From Streptomyces canus (GTDB lineage: Bacteria; Actinomycetota; Actinomycetes; Streptomycetales; Streptomycetaceae), in contig NZ_CP107989.1 in the NCBI RefSeq assembly GCF_041435015.1, positions 6,200,001-6,264,000 on the forward strand: a stretch of 64,000 nt of DNA. Direction: 5' to 3'. Made by a program: the position numbers and the translations under genes. Below are positions 45,790 to 56,013 of the stretch, one piece after another (the first letter of the stretch is position 1; the number at the start of each line of letters is the position of its first letter). The notes under the pieces are model-generated. The model searched no databases. It had not been told where the DNA came from and saw only the letters and a program-made list of their open reading frames with translations.

Positions 45790-46023
45790 GAGGACGACGT
45801 TACCGGCGCGCGATCAGGCCTGCGCGCCCTCTGCGCAAGCCGTAAGCGCGGTCACACTCCCCACGCGCCCTCGGTCCAGCCGAACCGGTGACACCACAGG
45901 TGAGTTCGCCCACAACAGCCCTTGGCGGAGGAGCGACCGGAGGTTTTGCGCCTTACGCTCGACGGACCGCACGACCCCCGTCTCCATCCCAGAAAAGTTC
46001 CCGCCAGCGGAGGTTTCTGTTTT

Positions 46024-46776
46024 ATGAAGCTCACCGTCGTCGGCTGCTCGGGGTCGTTCCCGTCCGCGGAATCGGCCTGCTCGAGCTACCTCGTCGAGGC
46101 CGACGGCTTCCGGCTGCTTCTCGACATGGGCAACGGTGCCCTTGGCGAGCTGCAGCGCCACTGCGGTCTCTACGACCTCGACGCGATCTTCCTCAGCCAT
46201 CTGCACGCCGACCACTGCATCGACATGTGCGCGTACTTCGTCGCGCGCTACTACCGCCACGACGGCGGCCGCTGCGACCCCATCCCGGTCTACGGCCCCG
46301 AGGGCACCGAACACCGCCTCACCACGGCCTACGCCGACACCCCCACCGCCTCCTCCATGAGCGAGGTCTTCGACTTCCACACGGTCAAGCCGTCCACCTT
46401 CGACATCGGCCCGTTCACGGTCCACACGGAGCGAGTGGCGCACCCGGTGGAGGCGTACGGCATCCGCGTCGAGCACGGCGGGAAGTCCCTGACGTACTCC
46501 GGCGACACGGGTATCAGCCCCGCCCTGACCGAACTCGCCCGCGACACCGACCTGTTCCTGTGCGAGGCGGCCTTCACGCACGGCAAGGAGAACATCCCCG
46601 ACCTGCACCTCAACGGCCGCGAGGCGGGTGAGACGGCGACCCGCGCAGGAGCCCGCCGCCTGGTCCTCACCCACATCCCCCCGTGGACCGACCCGCAGGT
46701 CAACCTCGCCGACGCACGCACGGTCTTCGACGGCCCGGTGGAACTGGCGACGCCGAGACTGACGTACGACATCTGA
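46024..46776 (+). CDS. Metallo-beta-lactamase-fold hydrolase (possible cAMP phosphodiesterase)
   Basis: The 250-residue protein has the MBL metal motif HLHADH (first His near 59), later SGDTGISP and LTHIPPW. It sits between cysM and rph, like Rv1339 of M. tuberculosis, which has been reported as an atypical cAMP phosphodiesterase. ATG 46024 was chosen because it gives the conserved MKLTVVGCSGSFP start; an upstream in-frame start would add unlikely residues. Confidence 0.85.
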   Translation: MKLTVVGCSGSFPSAESACSSYLVEADGFRLLLDMGNGALGELQRHCGLYDLDAIFLSHLHADHCIDMCAYFVARYYRHDGGRCDPIPVYGPEGTEHRLTTAYADTPTASSMSEVFDFHTVKPSTFDIGPFTVHTERVAHPVEAYGIRVEHGGKSLTYSGDTGISPALTELARDTDLFLCEAAFTHGKENIPDLHLNGREAGETATRAGARRLVLTHIPPWTDPQVNLADARTVFDGPVELATPRLTYDI

Positions 46777-46785
46777 ACCCGCACA

Positions 46786-46832
46786 AGCCCGAAGGCTCCC
46801 GGAACCAGTGGTGTTCCGGGAGCCTTCGGGCT
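46786..46832. terminator. Strong bidirectional terminator between the MBL and PTS genes
   Basis: A 20-bp perfect stem pairs 46786-46805 with 46813-46832 (arm AGCCCGAAGGCTCCCGGAAC) with a 7-nt loop. It lies between two convergent genes and can serve both. Confidence 0.9.
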
Positions 46833-46843
46833 GCGGGAGAGCC

Positions 46844-48109
<1,266 letters not shown>

Positions 48110-48191
48110 GACTTCCTCCTGGGGGTCCCCCCGGACGAGGGCCGGGGGAGGGCGGGGCGCCGCCCGGGGAAAAGGGAGAGGGACGGCAGCA

Positions 48192-48224
48192 TCTGGTCTA
48201 AACCACTCAGTGGTGTAGACCTGT
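48192..48224. promoter_or_regulatory. Two adjacent DasR-like (dre) sites upstream of the EIIC gene
   Basis: TCTGGTCTAAACCACT (48192-48207) and AGTGGTGTAGACCTGT (48209-48224) each fit the 16-bp dre consensus ACTGGTCTAGACCACT with few mismatches. DasR (a GntR-type repressor released by glucosamine-6-phosphate) would repress the PTS genes. They lie 83-115 bp before the EIIC start. Confidence 0.8.
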
Positions 48225-48317
48225 TGTACACGATGAGGGCGTTATAAGGAACCCGTCAATTCCGCAACCGGAGGACTCCCTCCTCGCCGCCGCTCCTGGG
48301 TTGGCTACCACCCGCCA

Positions 48318-48333
48318 GGTGGTGTAGACCAGT
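48318..48333. promoter_or_regulatory. DasR-like (dre) site upstream of the EIIB gene
   Basis: GGTGGTGTAGACCAGT matches the dre consensus with about two or three mismatches. It lies 90 bp before the EIIB start on the plus strand, in the 314-bp divergent gap that otherwise holds no gene. Confidence 0.78.
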
Positions 48334-48423
48334 TACGGACGATTGGGTAGCTGTGACGTCATCTTCGGTACGTACGGCGCAATCGCTCGCGAAACTGGGC
48401 CCACCGTGCGTGAGGAGACCGAC

Positions 48424-48657
48424 ATGGCCACCAAGGCAGAGAAGATCGTCGCCGGACTCGGCGGCATCGACAACATCGAAGAGATCGAAGGCTGCATCAC
48501 CCGCCTCCGCACCGAGGTCATCGACCCCGGCAAGGTCGACGACGCCGCCCTCAAGGCCGCCGGCGCCCACGGCGTCGTCAAGATGGGCACCGCCATCCAG
48601 GTCGTCATCGGCACCGACGCCGACCCCATCGCCGCGGAGATCGAAGACATGATGTGA
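48424..48657 (+). CDS. nagF: PTS glucose/N-acetylglucosamine EIIB protein
   Basis: The 77-residue protein has the phosphorylated Cys24 in EGCITRLR, as in EIIB of the glucose family. It accepts phosphate from EIIA and gives it to the sugar carried by EIIC. The ATG follows a GAGGAG site. It is transcribed divergently from the EIIC gene under a DasR-like site. Confidence 0.9.
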   Translation: MATKAEKIVAGLGGIDNIEEIEGCITRLRTEVIDPGKVDDAALKAAGAHGVVKMGTAIQVVIGTDADPIAAEIEDMM

Positions 48658-48680
48658 GGCCGGAGACCGTCCCGGCCCAA

Positions 48681-48707
48681 GGGCCCCTCCCGTCACGGGA
48701 GGGGCCC
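48681..48707 (+). terminator. Terminator after the EIIB gene
   Basis: A 12-bp stem pairs GGGCCCCTCCCG (48681-48692) with CGGGAGGGGCCC (48696-48707), followed by CTTCC. It ends 36 bp before rph. Confidence 0.8.
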
Positions 48708-48742
48708 CTTCCGCATCCCCGTCTCCCGCTAGGCTCAACGCC

Positions 48743-49480
48743 ATGTCTCGAATCGACGGCCGCACCCCCGAACAACTCCGCCCGATCACCATCGAACGCG
48801 GCTGGAGCAAGCACGCCGAGGGCTCCGTCCTCGTCTCCTTCGGCGACACGAAGGTCTTCTGCACCGCCACCGTCAGCGAAGGCGTCCCCCGCTGGCGCAA
48901 GGGCAGCGGCGAAGGCTGGGTCACCGCCGAGTACTCCATGCTGCCCCGCGCCACCAACACCCGCGGCGACCGCGAATCCGTCCGCGGCAAGATCGGCGGC
49001 CGTACGCACGAGATCAGCCGTCTCATCGGCCGCTCCCTGCGCGCGGTCATCGACTACAAGGCACTCGGCGAGAACACCATCGTCCTCGACTGCGACGTCC
49101 TCCAGGCCGACGGCGGCACCCGCACCGCGGCCATCACCGGTGCCTACGTCGCTCTGGCCGACGCCGTCGCCTGGGCCCAGGGCAAGAAGCTGGTCAAGGC
49201 CGGCCGCCGGCCGCTGACGGGAACCGTGAGCGCGGTCTCCGTCGGCATCGTCGGCGGAGTCCCCCTCCTCGACCTCTGCTACGAGGAGGACGTGCGCGCC
49301 GACACCGACATGAACGTCGTCTGCACAGGCGACGGCCGCTTCGTCGAGGTCCAGGGCACCGCCGAGGCCGAGCCCTTCGCCCGCGACGAGCTCAACTCCC
49401 TCCTCGACCTCGCCGTGTCGGGCTGCTCGGAACTCGCTGTCCTGCAGAGCAAGGCGCTTGATACGGTCCTCGAAAGGTAA
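48743..49480 (+). CDS. rph: Ribonuclease PH
   Basis: The 245-residue protein trims tRNA 3' ends by phosphorolysis. Signature parts are [25 protein letters not shown] and [12 protein letters not shown], with the phosphate-binding and catalytic region DTDMNVV and QGTAEAEPF. It heads an rph-lipoprotein-rdgB run, close to the mycobacterial rph-rdgB order. Confidence 0.96.
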   Translation: MSRIDGRTPEQLRPITIERGWSKHAEGSVLVSFGDTKVFCTATVSEGVPRWRKGSGEGWVTAEYSMLPRATNTRGDRESVRGKIGGRTHEISRLIGRSLRAVIDYKALGENTIVLDCDVLQADGGTRTAAITGAYVALADAVAWAQGKKLVKAGRRPLTGTVSAVSVGIVGGVPLLDLCYEEDVRADTDMNVVCTGDGRFVEVQGTAEAEPFARDELNSLLDLAVSGCSELAVLQSKALDTVLER

Positions 49481-49626
49481 AGGGACCGCCAAGAACGGTG
49501 GCCGGCGCGCGCAACCCGACCGGCCGCCCCGGCGTCTTCGGGAGTACGGGCGCCCGCTGTGCACAACGGGCGCCCGGCCAGTCGACGGGGGCCTCCTGAG
49601 GCCTGCCACAGGGAGGGAACAGATCC

Positions 49627-50031
49627 ATGGCCGCGAGCCGACGCCGCCGTAGTCGCCATATCACCATCGCCGCCGCGGTGGCCGCCGTAGGACTCACGGT
49701 CGGCCTCACCACCGGCTGCGACGCCGTCAGCAAGGCACTGGACTGCGTCCAGACCGCCGAGGCGGTCGCCGACAGCGTCACCGACCTCCAGCAGGCCGTG
49801 GAGAACGCGTCGAACGACCCGACCCAGATCGACGAGGCCCTCACCTCCATCGACCAGAACCTCGACGAGATCGGCGACAAGACCGACAACACCGACGTCA
49901 ACAAGGCGGTCGACAACCTCGGCGAGGCTGTCACCAACGTCCGTACGGCGGTCAAGAACGGCGACGAGACGCCGGACCTGAGCCCCATCACCGACGCGGC
50001 CGGCGAACTGACGAAGGTCTGCACGCCGTAA
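49627..50031 (+). CDS. Secreted lipoprotein inserted between rph and rdgB
   Basis: The 134-residue protein has a basic start, a hydrophobic core and lipobox TTGC (Cys near 31). The mature part is helical and rich in Asp, Asn, Ala and Val, like a coiled coil, with two more Cys residues. A GGGAGGGAAC site precedes the ATG. No function is recognised. Confidence 0.8.
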   Translation: MAASRRRRSRHITIAAAVAAVGLTVGLTTGCDAVSKALDCVQTAEAVADSVTDLQQAVENASNDPTQIDEALTSIDQNLDEIGDKTDNTDVNKAVDNLGEAVTNVRTAVKNGDETPDLSPITDAAGELTKVCTP

Positions 50032-50065
50032 GAACCAGGGCGCCGGGCCCGGAATACTGGTGGGT

Positions 50066-50668
50066 ATGACGCGCCTGATCCTCGCCACCCGCAACGCCGG
50101 CAAAATCACCGAACTCCACGCGATCCTCGCCGACGCAGGTCTGCCCTTCGACCTCGTCGGCGCGGACGCGTACCCCGAGATCCCCGACGTCAGGGAAACC
50201 GGCATCACCTTCGCGGAGAACGCACTCCTGAAGGCCCACGCCCTCGCCCGGGCCACGGGCTTGCCGGCGATCGCCGACGACTCCGGCCTGTGCGTGGACG
50301 TCCTGAACGGCGCCCCGGGAATCTTCTCGGCCCGCTGGTCGGGCACCCACGGAGACGACGGCGCGAACCTGAAACTGCTCCTGTCCCAACTGTCGGACAT
50401 CGCCGACGAACACCGCGGCGCGCACTTCGCCTGCGCGGCGGCGTTGGCGCTGCCGGACGGCACGGAGAGGGTGGTCGAGGGCCAGCTGCGGGGCGTCCTC
50501 CGCCACACCCCCGTGGGCACGAACGGCTTCGGCTACGACCCGATCCTCCAGCCGGACGGCGAGACCCGAACCTGCGCCGAGCTCTCGGCGGAGGAGAAGA
50601 ACGCGATCAGCCATCGGGGGAAGGCGTTTCGGGCGCTGGTGCCGGTGGTGGGGGAGCTGTTGGGCTAG
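50066..50668 (+). CDS. rdgB: Non-canonical purine NTP pyrophosphatase (RdgB/HAM1)
   Basis: The 200-residue protein removes ITP, dITP and XTP from nucleotide pools. Motifs are ILATRNAGKITEL at the N-terminus, TFAENALLKA with the metal-binding Glu, IADDSGLCVD, and NGFGYDPIL near the C-terminus. ATG 50066 gives the normal start. Confidence 0.95.
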   Translation: MTRLILATRNAGKITELHAILADAGLPFDLVGADAYPEIPDVRETGITFAENALLKAHALARATGLPAIADDSGLCVDVLNGAPGIFSARWSGTHGDDGANLKLLLSQLSDIADEHRGAHFACAAALALPDGTERVVEGQLRGVLRHTPVGTNGFGYDPILQPDGETRTCAELSAEEKNAISHRGKAFRALVPVVGELLG

Positions 50669-50678
50669 GTGCGCACGG

Positions 50679-50718
50679 AAACGGCCTGCGCATCGATCAT
50701 TCGATTCGCAGGCCGTTT
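50679..50718. terminator. Bidirectional terminator between rdgB and tRNA-Leu
   Basis: A 12-bp stem pairs AAACGGCCTGCG (50679-50690) with CGCAGGCCGTTT (50707-50718). An inner 5-bp stem ATCGA/TCGAT closes the loop. Confidence 0.85.
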
Positions 50719-50722
50719 GTGT

Positions 50723-50805
50723 GCGGCGGAAGGGATTCGAACCCTCAAGCCCGATCAAGGGCCACAGATCCTAAGTCTGCTGTGTCGCCATTGCACCACC
50801 GCCGC
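50723..50805 (-). tRNA. tRNA-Leu (anticodon UAG)
   Basis: The acceptor stem pairs GCGGCGG with CCGCCGC with discriminator A. The anticodon loop CTTAGGA gives UAG, reading CUA. A long variable arm (GGCCCTTGATCGGGCTT) marks a class II tRNA. CCA is not encoded. The stop codon of the upstream HNH gene touches its first base. Confidence 0.95.
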
Positions 50806-51482
50806 TAGCCGTCTGCCATCGTACCGGGAGCCGCTCGGCGCCTGTTGCCTCCCCTGCACCAGGTGCTGGTGATCGCGTGGCAGTTGGGGCAGAGCAACCG
50901 CAGATTCTCGACCCGGTCGTCGCTCCAGTCCCCGTTGATGTGGTCGATCTCCAGGGTCATGGGCTTGCCGAGCCACTCGGGGCCGACGCCGCAGTCCGCA
51001 CACTCTTCGGGGACGCCTACTTCGCACAGAGCACGGCGTAGCAGGTAGGTCCTGGTTCGGCGCTTGCCGTCGTGTTTTACCAGGATCTCCTCCGGGTGCT
51101 TGAGGATGTCCGGGCGCGTCTTGCCTCGTTGATGGGCCTGCCCCAAGAAGTGCGTAGTTGTGAGGCCCTCCTCGGCGATCCACTGACGTAACAGCGCGCG
51201 CTGCCTGCCGTTGTCCGGGCGGTCTAGGCGGCGCAGCGTCTCCGCGATGGATTTAGATCTGGTGATTGCGGCGCGCAAGTCGTCGGGGGTGGGGCGGCGC
51301 TGCCTGCCGTAGGGGCTGAAGTGTGAGATGTCGATGCCGAAGTGCGCGAACCGTCGGATGAGGTAGCGGCGGAGTGTGGTGTACGGCTGGGTACCGAAGA
51401 AGGCGATGACCTCTTCGATGTCGGAGCACCGTGCTGCGGCTTCGGCCAGCCGCTCCCGGGTGTACTGCAGGCCGCTGCTCAT
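50805..51482 (-). CDS. HNH endonuclease (copy 1)
   Basis: The 225-residue protein has an N-terminal helical DNA-binding region (DISHF pattern near residue 48) and a C-terminal HNH nuclease. The nuclease motif is CADCG, LEIDHINGDW, and NLRLLCPNCH, with the Cys pairs binding zinc. It is overlapped by four bases by copy 2 upstream. Its stop codon is directly against tRNA-Leu, so it and the tRNA are on one transcript or the gene was inserted there. It probably is a selfish endonuclease or a defence nuclease. Confidence 0.85.
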   Translation of the reverse strand: MSSGLQYTRERLAEAAARCSDIEEVIAFFGTQPYTTLRRYLIRRFAHFGIDISHFSPYGRQRRPTPDDLRAAITRSKSIAETLRRLDRPDNGRQRALLRQWIAEEGLTTTHFLGQAHQRGKTRPDILKHPEEILVKHDGKRRTRTYLLRRALCEVGVPEECADCGVGPEWLGKPMTLEIDHINGDWSDDRVENLRLLCPNCHAITSTWCRGGNRRRAAPGTMADG

Positions 51483-52120
51483 GAAGCGCGTACCTTGCCG
51501 CGCCCGCGGTAATTGTCCGTTGTCGAGTGGCAGTTGGGGCACAGAAGCCGCAGGTTCTCGACGCGATTGTCCCGCCAGTTGCCGTTGATGTGGTCTACCT
51601 CGAGGGGCAGCGGATACCCCCGCCAGACTGCTTCGACATGACACAGGGCGCACCGCTGGGGTACGCCCACGCTCGTCATCGCCCGCCTGAGGCGATCGCT
51701 ATGGATGCGCCGGGCGTTGTCTGCGGGCTGCTCGATGAGCAGTTCGCCCGGCGTTCGGCGACGCAACGCGTCCCCCCGCTGGATTGGCACCTGGAAGTGC
51801 GAGGTGTCGATGTTGTACGCCTTGATCCGGCGGCTGATGTGCGTGTGCTGCCCGCCGACGACCTCAACCCCGAGACGGCGCAGCACTTCGCACATGTTTG
51901 TCGATGCCGAAACCGCCGCCTGAAGGATCTCCTCAGTCCATCGCACCCCCTCACGATCGAAGTGCGAGACATCCACCCCCAGCTTTTTCATTCGTTCGAA
52001 GATGTACCGCCGCGTCGAACTCTGCGGATCCACCCCCAGCCTCTCCAGCGCCTCCGACAACGTACGAGCACCCCGAGCCGCCTCCTCCAGCCGATCCCTC
52101 GGATACGCACTGGTTCCCAT
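51479..52120 (-). CDS. HNH endonuclease (copy 2)
   Basis: The 213-residue protein is a paralogue of copy 1, with CALCHVE, LEVDHINGNW and NLRLLCPNCH and the same DTSHF-type segments upstream of the nuclease. The stop of copy 2 overlaps the start of copy 1 as ATGA. The C-terminal 50 residues of the two are very similar while the N-terminal parts differ, suggesting duplication with divergence in target recognition. Confidence 0.85.
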   Translation of the reverse strand: MGTSAYPRDRLEEAARGARTLSEALERLGVDPQSSTRRYIFERMKKLGVDVSHFDREGVRWTEEILQAAVSASTNMCEVLRRLGVEVVGGQHTHISRRIKAYNIDTSHFQVPIQRGDALRRRTPGELLIEQPADNARRIHSDRLRRAMTSVGVPQRCALCHVEAVWRGYPLPLEVDHINGNWRDNRVENLRLLCPNCHSTTDNYRGRGKVRAS

Positions 52121-52203
52121 CGTTCCCCTCCGATCTCGGCCACGCGCTCGTGGCTCGCACGGAGTAACGAACCGCTAATCGGACAGTCACGCCCGAAACG
52201 TAA

Positions 52204-52238
52204 AGCGGCTCGCACCGGGCATTCCGGTGCGAGCCGCT
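52204..52238 (-). terminator. Terminator downstream of bcp
   Basis: A 15-bp perfect stem pairs AGCGGCTCGCACCGG (52204-52218) with CCGGTGCGAGCCGCT (52224-52238). It is 20 bp after the bcp stop, read on the minus strand. Confidence 0.85.
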
Positions 52239-52257
52239 CGGCAGGGGACGTGGAGGC

Positions 52258-52725
52258 TCAGATACCCAGGTCCTTGATGATCTTCGCCACGTGGCCCGTC
52301 GCCCGGACGTTGTACAGGGCCTGTTCGACCTTGCCCTCCTCGTCCACCATGATCGTGGAGCGGATGACACCCATGTAGGTCTTGCCGTAGTTCTTCTTCT
52401 CGCCGTACGCCGCGTAGGCCTCGGTCACGGCCTTCTCCGGGTCGGCCAGCAGCGTGACCTTCAAGGATTCCTTCTCGCGGAACTTCGCCAGCTTCTCCGG
52501 GGAGTCCGGGGAGATGCCGATGACGTCGTACCCCGCGCCGGCCAGCACCTCCAGGTTGTCGGTGAAGTCGCAGGCCTGCTTCGTGCAGCCCGGGGTCAGG
52601 GCGGCCGGGTAGAAGTAGACGATGACCTTGCGGCCCTTGTGGGCGGACAGGGACACGTCGTTGCCGTCGGCGTCGGGCAGGGTGAAGGCGGGGGCCACGT
52701 CCCCGGGCTGGAGTCGCTCGCTCAT
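52258..52725 (-). CDS. bcp: Thiol peroxidase, bacterioferritin comigratory protein type (peroxiredoxin Q)
   Basis: The 155-residue protein reduces peroxides. The peroxidatic Cys is in ALTPGCTKQACDF (near residue 47), with the resolving Cys five residues later. The thioredoxin-like fold pattern and length match the Bcp/PrxQ group. It diverges from the DUF3618 gene. Confidence 0.94.
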   Translation of the reverse strand: MSERLQPGDVAPAFTLPDADGNDVSLSAHKGRKVIVYFYPAALTPGCTKQACDFTDNLEVLAGAGYDVIGISPDSPEKLAKFREKESLKVTLLADPEKAVTEAYAAYGEKKNYGKTYMGVIRSTIMVDEEGKVEQALYNVRATGHVAKIIKDLGI

Positions 52726-52818
52726 TGGGTCAGCGTAACCGGGGGTCCTGACCGTGCGGTCGCGGTCGGAACTGACAGACTGTCCAGGACACGTAGCAGC
52801 GACCCCGGAGGCCCCACC

Positions 52819-53148
52819 GTGGCGGACACGTCGGACATCAGAACCCCGGCGCAGATCGAGGCGGACATCAAGCGCCGCCGCGAGTTGCTGGCCGATACGC
52901 TCGACGAGATCGGGGTGCGGGTGCACCCGAAGACGATCGTCGGCGACGCCAAGGCCAAAGTCGTCTCCAACATCGACCACACGCTCGGGCGGGCGTACGT
53001 CTCCGTCAACAAGGCCGTCACGGACGTGAAGGCCCAGTTCGTGGACGAGGAGGGCGCGCCCCGGCTGGAGCGCGTCGTGCCCGTCGCCCTCGTCGCCGTG
53101 GGACTCGTGGGGCTGCTCGCCCTGGGAACCCGGCGCCGCAAGGGCTGA
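52819..53148 (+). CDS. DUF3618 membrane protein
   Basis: The 109-residue protein has the DUF3618 pattern (RTPAQIEADIKRRRELLADTLDEI) with a coiled-coil N-terminal part and one C-terminal membrane segment (about residues 89-104). The GTG start follows CGGAGG. It is adjacent to bcp in many actinobacteria. Function unknown. Confidence 0.85.
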   Translation: MADTSDIRTPAQIEADIKRRRELLADTLDEIGVRVHPKTIVGDAKAKVVSNIDHTLGRAYVSVNKAVTDVKAQFVDEEGAPRLERVVPVALVAVGLVGLLALGTRRRKG

Positions 53149-53192
53149 CCCGGCCGCGTCCACGGGCGCCGAAGACAGGTAGGTTCAGTGGC

Positions 53193-53543
53193 GTGAGCGC
53201 GAAGAGAAACGACACCCCGCACGACAAGCTGCCCATCCGGATGCTGCACGACCGCGTACTCGTGCGGCAGGAGAACGGTGAGGGCGAGCGGCGGTCGGGC
53301 GGCGGCATCCTCATTCCCGCCACCGCGGCCGTCGGACGCCGGCTGGCCTGGGCCGAGGTGGTCGCCGTGGGGCAGAACGTACGGACCGTGGAGCCCGGTG
53401 ACCGGGTGCTGTACGACCCCGAGGACCGCGCCGAGGTCGAGGTGCGCGGGACCGGTTACGTCCTCATGCGTGAGCGGGACCTGCATGCCGTGGCGGCCGA
53501 CCGGTTCGAGGGCTCCGAGGACTCGACGGGCCTGTACTTGTAG
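53193..53543 (+). CDS. GroES-like co-chaperonin-fold protein
   Basis: The 116-residue protein has the GroES fold motifs PIRMLHDRVLVRQE, GGGILIPATA and VVAVGQNVRTVEPGDRVLY. There is no groEL gene nearby, so it is likely a second, specialised GroES-like protein rather than the main co-chaperonin. The GTG start has no strong ribosome-binding site. Confidence 0.85.
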   Translation: MSAKRNDTPHDKLPIRMLHDRVLVRQENGEGERRSGGGILIPATAAVGRRLAWAEVVAVGQNVRTVEPGDRVLYDPEDRAEVEVRGTGYVLMRERDLHAVAADRFEGSEDSTGLYL

Positions 53544-53553
53544 ATCGACGCCA

Positions 53554-53587
53554 GAGGGGCCGGTGACAGCAGTCACCGGCCCCTCTC
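53554..53587. terminator. Terminator between the GroES-like and PBP genes
   Basis: A 15-bp perfect stem pairs AGAGGGGCCGGTGAC (53554-53568) with GTCACCGGCCCCTCT (53573-53587), a bidirectional hairpin between convergent genes. Confidence 0.88.
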
Positions 53588-53604
53588 GCCGTGTCACGGG
53601 GCGG

Positions 53605-56013
53605 TCAGTCCCATCTGGACGTGCTCACCAGGCCCGCGCCCTCCGTCGTCGCCCCGCCGCTCGGGGTGTCTCCGGTGGTTCCCCCGGTCGTGTCACCCGT
53701 CGTGCCGCCGCCGGTCGTGGTGCCGCCGTTCGTGGTGCCCCCGGTCGTCCCGCCGGTCGTCGTGCCGCCGTCGGTCGTGCCGCCGCCGTCGGTCGTGCCC
53801 CCGGTCGTGCCGCCCGTCGTGGTGTCGCCGCCGGTCGTGGTCGTGCCGCCGTTGTCCTGGCCCTGGGTCTGGCCCTGGGTCTGGCCCGGGCTCTCCTCGC
53901 CGCCGGTGGTGTCCCCGGTGGTGCCGCCGTTGTCCTGGCCGCCCGTGGTCGGGTCGACCGGGGCCTGGCTGCTCGGGGCCTGGACCTCGGCGCCCGGCTG
54001 GAGATCGAGGTCGAAGTCGGTGACCTGCTTCCCCTTGAGGGCGGCCTTGGTGTACTGCGCCCAGATCTGGGCGGGCGGCCCGCCGCCGTTGACGCGCTCC
54101 AGGCCCATCGCGCCGTACAGCGACTTGTGGGCGGCGGTCACGGGGTCCTGGCCCATGACGGAGACGACCGTGGCGAGTTCGGGGGTGTAGCCGGCGAACC
54201 AGGCCGCGGTGTCCTCCTCGGCGGTGCCGGTCTTGCCGGCGGCGGGGCGGTCGGCGGCCTGGGCGGCGGTGGCGGTGCCGTTCTCGACGACGCTCTGCAG
54301 GATCGAGGTGGTGGTGTCGGCGGCCTGGCGGCTGACGGCCTGGCTGGTGCGCTGCTGGGGCAGCTCGACGGTGTCCGCGCCGTCCTTGGTGATCTTGTCG
54401 ATCATCGTGTACGTGCCGTGCCGGCCGTGGTTGGCGAGGGTGGCGTAGGCCTCCGCCATGTCGAGGACGCTCGCGGTGTTCACGCCGAGCGCGATGGACG
54501 GGGAGGCCGTCAGGTCCGGGGTGTCGGAGGGGATGCCCAGGTCGATCGCGGTCTGCTTGACCTTGTCGGAGCCGACGTCGACGGCCATCTGTGCGTACAC
54601 CGAGTTGACGGACTTGTCGGTGGCCGCGCGGACGGTGATCTCGCCGTAGGAGCCCTGGTCCTCGTTCTCGGGGGCGTAGGTGCCGCCGTTCCACCCCACG
54701 ACCGGGCGTTTGTTGGTGCCGTCGTAGTAGGTGTTGGGGGTGATGGTCTGGCCGCCCTGCGTCTCGGAGTCGTTCTGGACGGCCGCGGCGAACACGATGG
54801 GCTTGAAGATGGAGCCGACCTGGAAGTCGCCTCGGGTCGCGCCGTTCGTGTACTGCTTGACGTAGTCGATGCCGCCGTACATCGCGACGACCTTGCCGGT
54901 CTTCGGGTCGACGGAGGCGCCGCCCGCGCGGACGTAGTTGTCGACCTTGTTGTTCTTCTTGTCGAGCTTCTTCATCACCTGGTCGTTGACGGCCTTCACG
55001 AAGGCGTTCTGCTTGCTCTTGTCCAGGGTGGTGGTGATGCGGTAGCCGCCGGCCTCCAGCTGCTCCGCGGTGACGATCTTGTTGGTGGTGAGGTAGTCCT
55101 TGATCGCCTGCACGATGTAGCCGCGCTGCCCGGACAGGCCGGTGGAGACGGTCTGCTCCTTGGGCATCGGGAACGTCAGGCCGGTGCGCTCGGACTGGGC
55201 CAGCCAGCCCTTCTTGACCATGCCGTCCAGGACGTAGTTCCAGCGGGCCTCGGCTGCCGCCTTGTTCTCGGGGTGCGCGACGACGTCGTACTCGCTCGGC
55301 GCGTTGACCAGCGCGGCGAGGTAGGCGGCGTGGGCCGGGTCGAGGTCGACGGCGTCCTTGCCGTAGTAGGCCTGGGCGGCGGACTGGATGCCGTAGGCGT
55401 TGCGGCCGAAGTAGCTGGTGTTGAGGTAGCCCTCGAGGATCTGGTCCTTGGACTGGGTGCGGTCCAGCTTGATCGAGATGAAGAACTCCCTGGCCTTGCG
55501 GGTGACGGTCTGTTCCTGGGCCAGGTAGTAGTTCTTCACGTACTGCTGGGTGATCGTCGAGCCGGACTGCTTGCCCTTGCCGGTGGCGGTGTTCCAGCCG
55601 GCGCGGAGCATGGCCTTGGGGTCGATCGCGGACTCGGTGTAGAAGTCGCGGTCCTCGGCGGCCAGTACGGCGTGCTGGGCGTCCTTGGAGATCTGCGGGA
55701 GGGAGACGTTCTCGCGGTTGACCTCGCCGTCGCGGGCGAGTTGGCTGCCGTCGGCGTAGAGGTAGACGTTGGACTGCTTGGTGGCGAGGGCGTTGGCCGG
55801 CGGGATCTTGACCATGGAGTAGCCGAGGAAGAACAGGCCGGCCAGGACGATCAGGCCGAGGACGAAGGTGCCCAGCACCATGCGCCACGTCGGGATCAGC
55901 CGTCGCCAGCCCGTACGCCGGGGGCGCTTGGCCTTCTTCTTCCCGGGCTCGTCAGCCGCTTGTGGGTCTGTCGGTGCCCAGCCCTCGGTCGGCTGCTGCG
56001 GCTGGTCGCTCAT
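53605..56013 (-). CDS. Bifunctional class A penicillin-binding protein
   Basis: The 802-residue protein has a short cytoplasmic part, a membrane segment (about residues 45-68), a glycosyltransferase 51 domain (AAEDRDFY, near residue 118) and a transpeptidase domain. The transpeptidase motifs are SIFK near 399, SVN near 467 and KTG near 594. It builds peptidoglycan chains and cross-links them. The C-terminal tail (about 690-790) is Thr/Gly-rich low complexity and probably extracellular. ATG 56013 was chosen; the GTG at 56022 is a near alternative. Confidence 0.93.
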   Translation of the reverse strand: MSDQPQQPTEGWAPTDPQAADEPGKKKAKRPRRTGWRRLIPTWRMVLGTFVLGLIVLAGLFFLGYSMVKIPPANALATKQSNVYLYADGSQLARDGEVNRENVSLPQISKDAQHAVLAAEDRDFYTESAIDPKAMLRAGWNTATGKGKQSGSTITQQYVKNYYLAQEQTVTRKAREFFISIKLDRTQSKDQILEGYLNTSYFGRNAYGIQSAAQAYYGKDAVDLDPAHAAYLAALVNAPSEYDVVAHPENKAAAEARWNYVLDGMVKKGWLAQSERTGLTFPMPKEQTVSTGLSGQRGYIVQAIKDYLTTNKIVTAEQLEAGGYRITTTLDKSKQNAFVKAVNDQVMKKLDKKNNKVDNYVRAGGASVDPKTGKVVAMYGGIDYVKQYTNGATRGDFQVGSIFKPIVFAAAVQNDSETQGGQTITPNTYYDGTNKRPVVGWNGGTYAPENEDQGSYGEITVRAATDKSVNSVYAQMAVDVGSDKVKQTAIDLGIPSDTPDLTASPSIALGVNTASVLDMAEAYATLANHGRHGTYTMIDKITKDGADTVELPQQRTSQAVSRQAADTTTSILQSVVENGTATAAQAADRPAAGKTGTAEEDTAAWFAGYTPELATVVSVMGQDPVTAAHKSLYGAMGLERVNGGGPPAQIWAQYTKAALKGKQVTDFDLDLQPGAEVQAPSSQAPVDPTTGGQDNGGTTGDTTGGEESPGQTQGQTQGQDNGGTTTTGGDTTTGGTTGGTTDGGGTTDGGTTTGGTTGGTTNGGTTTGGGTTGDTTGGTTGDTPSGGATTEGAGLVSTSRWD

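Noticed and set aside
45922..46776. Longer start of the MBL protein
   Set aside because: The MKLTVVG start at 46024 is the family start; the extra residues are not domain-like.
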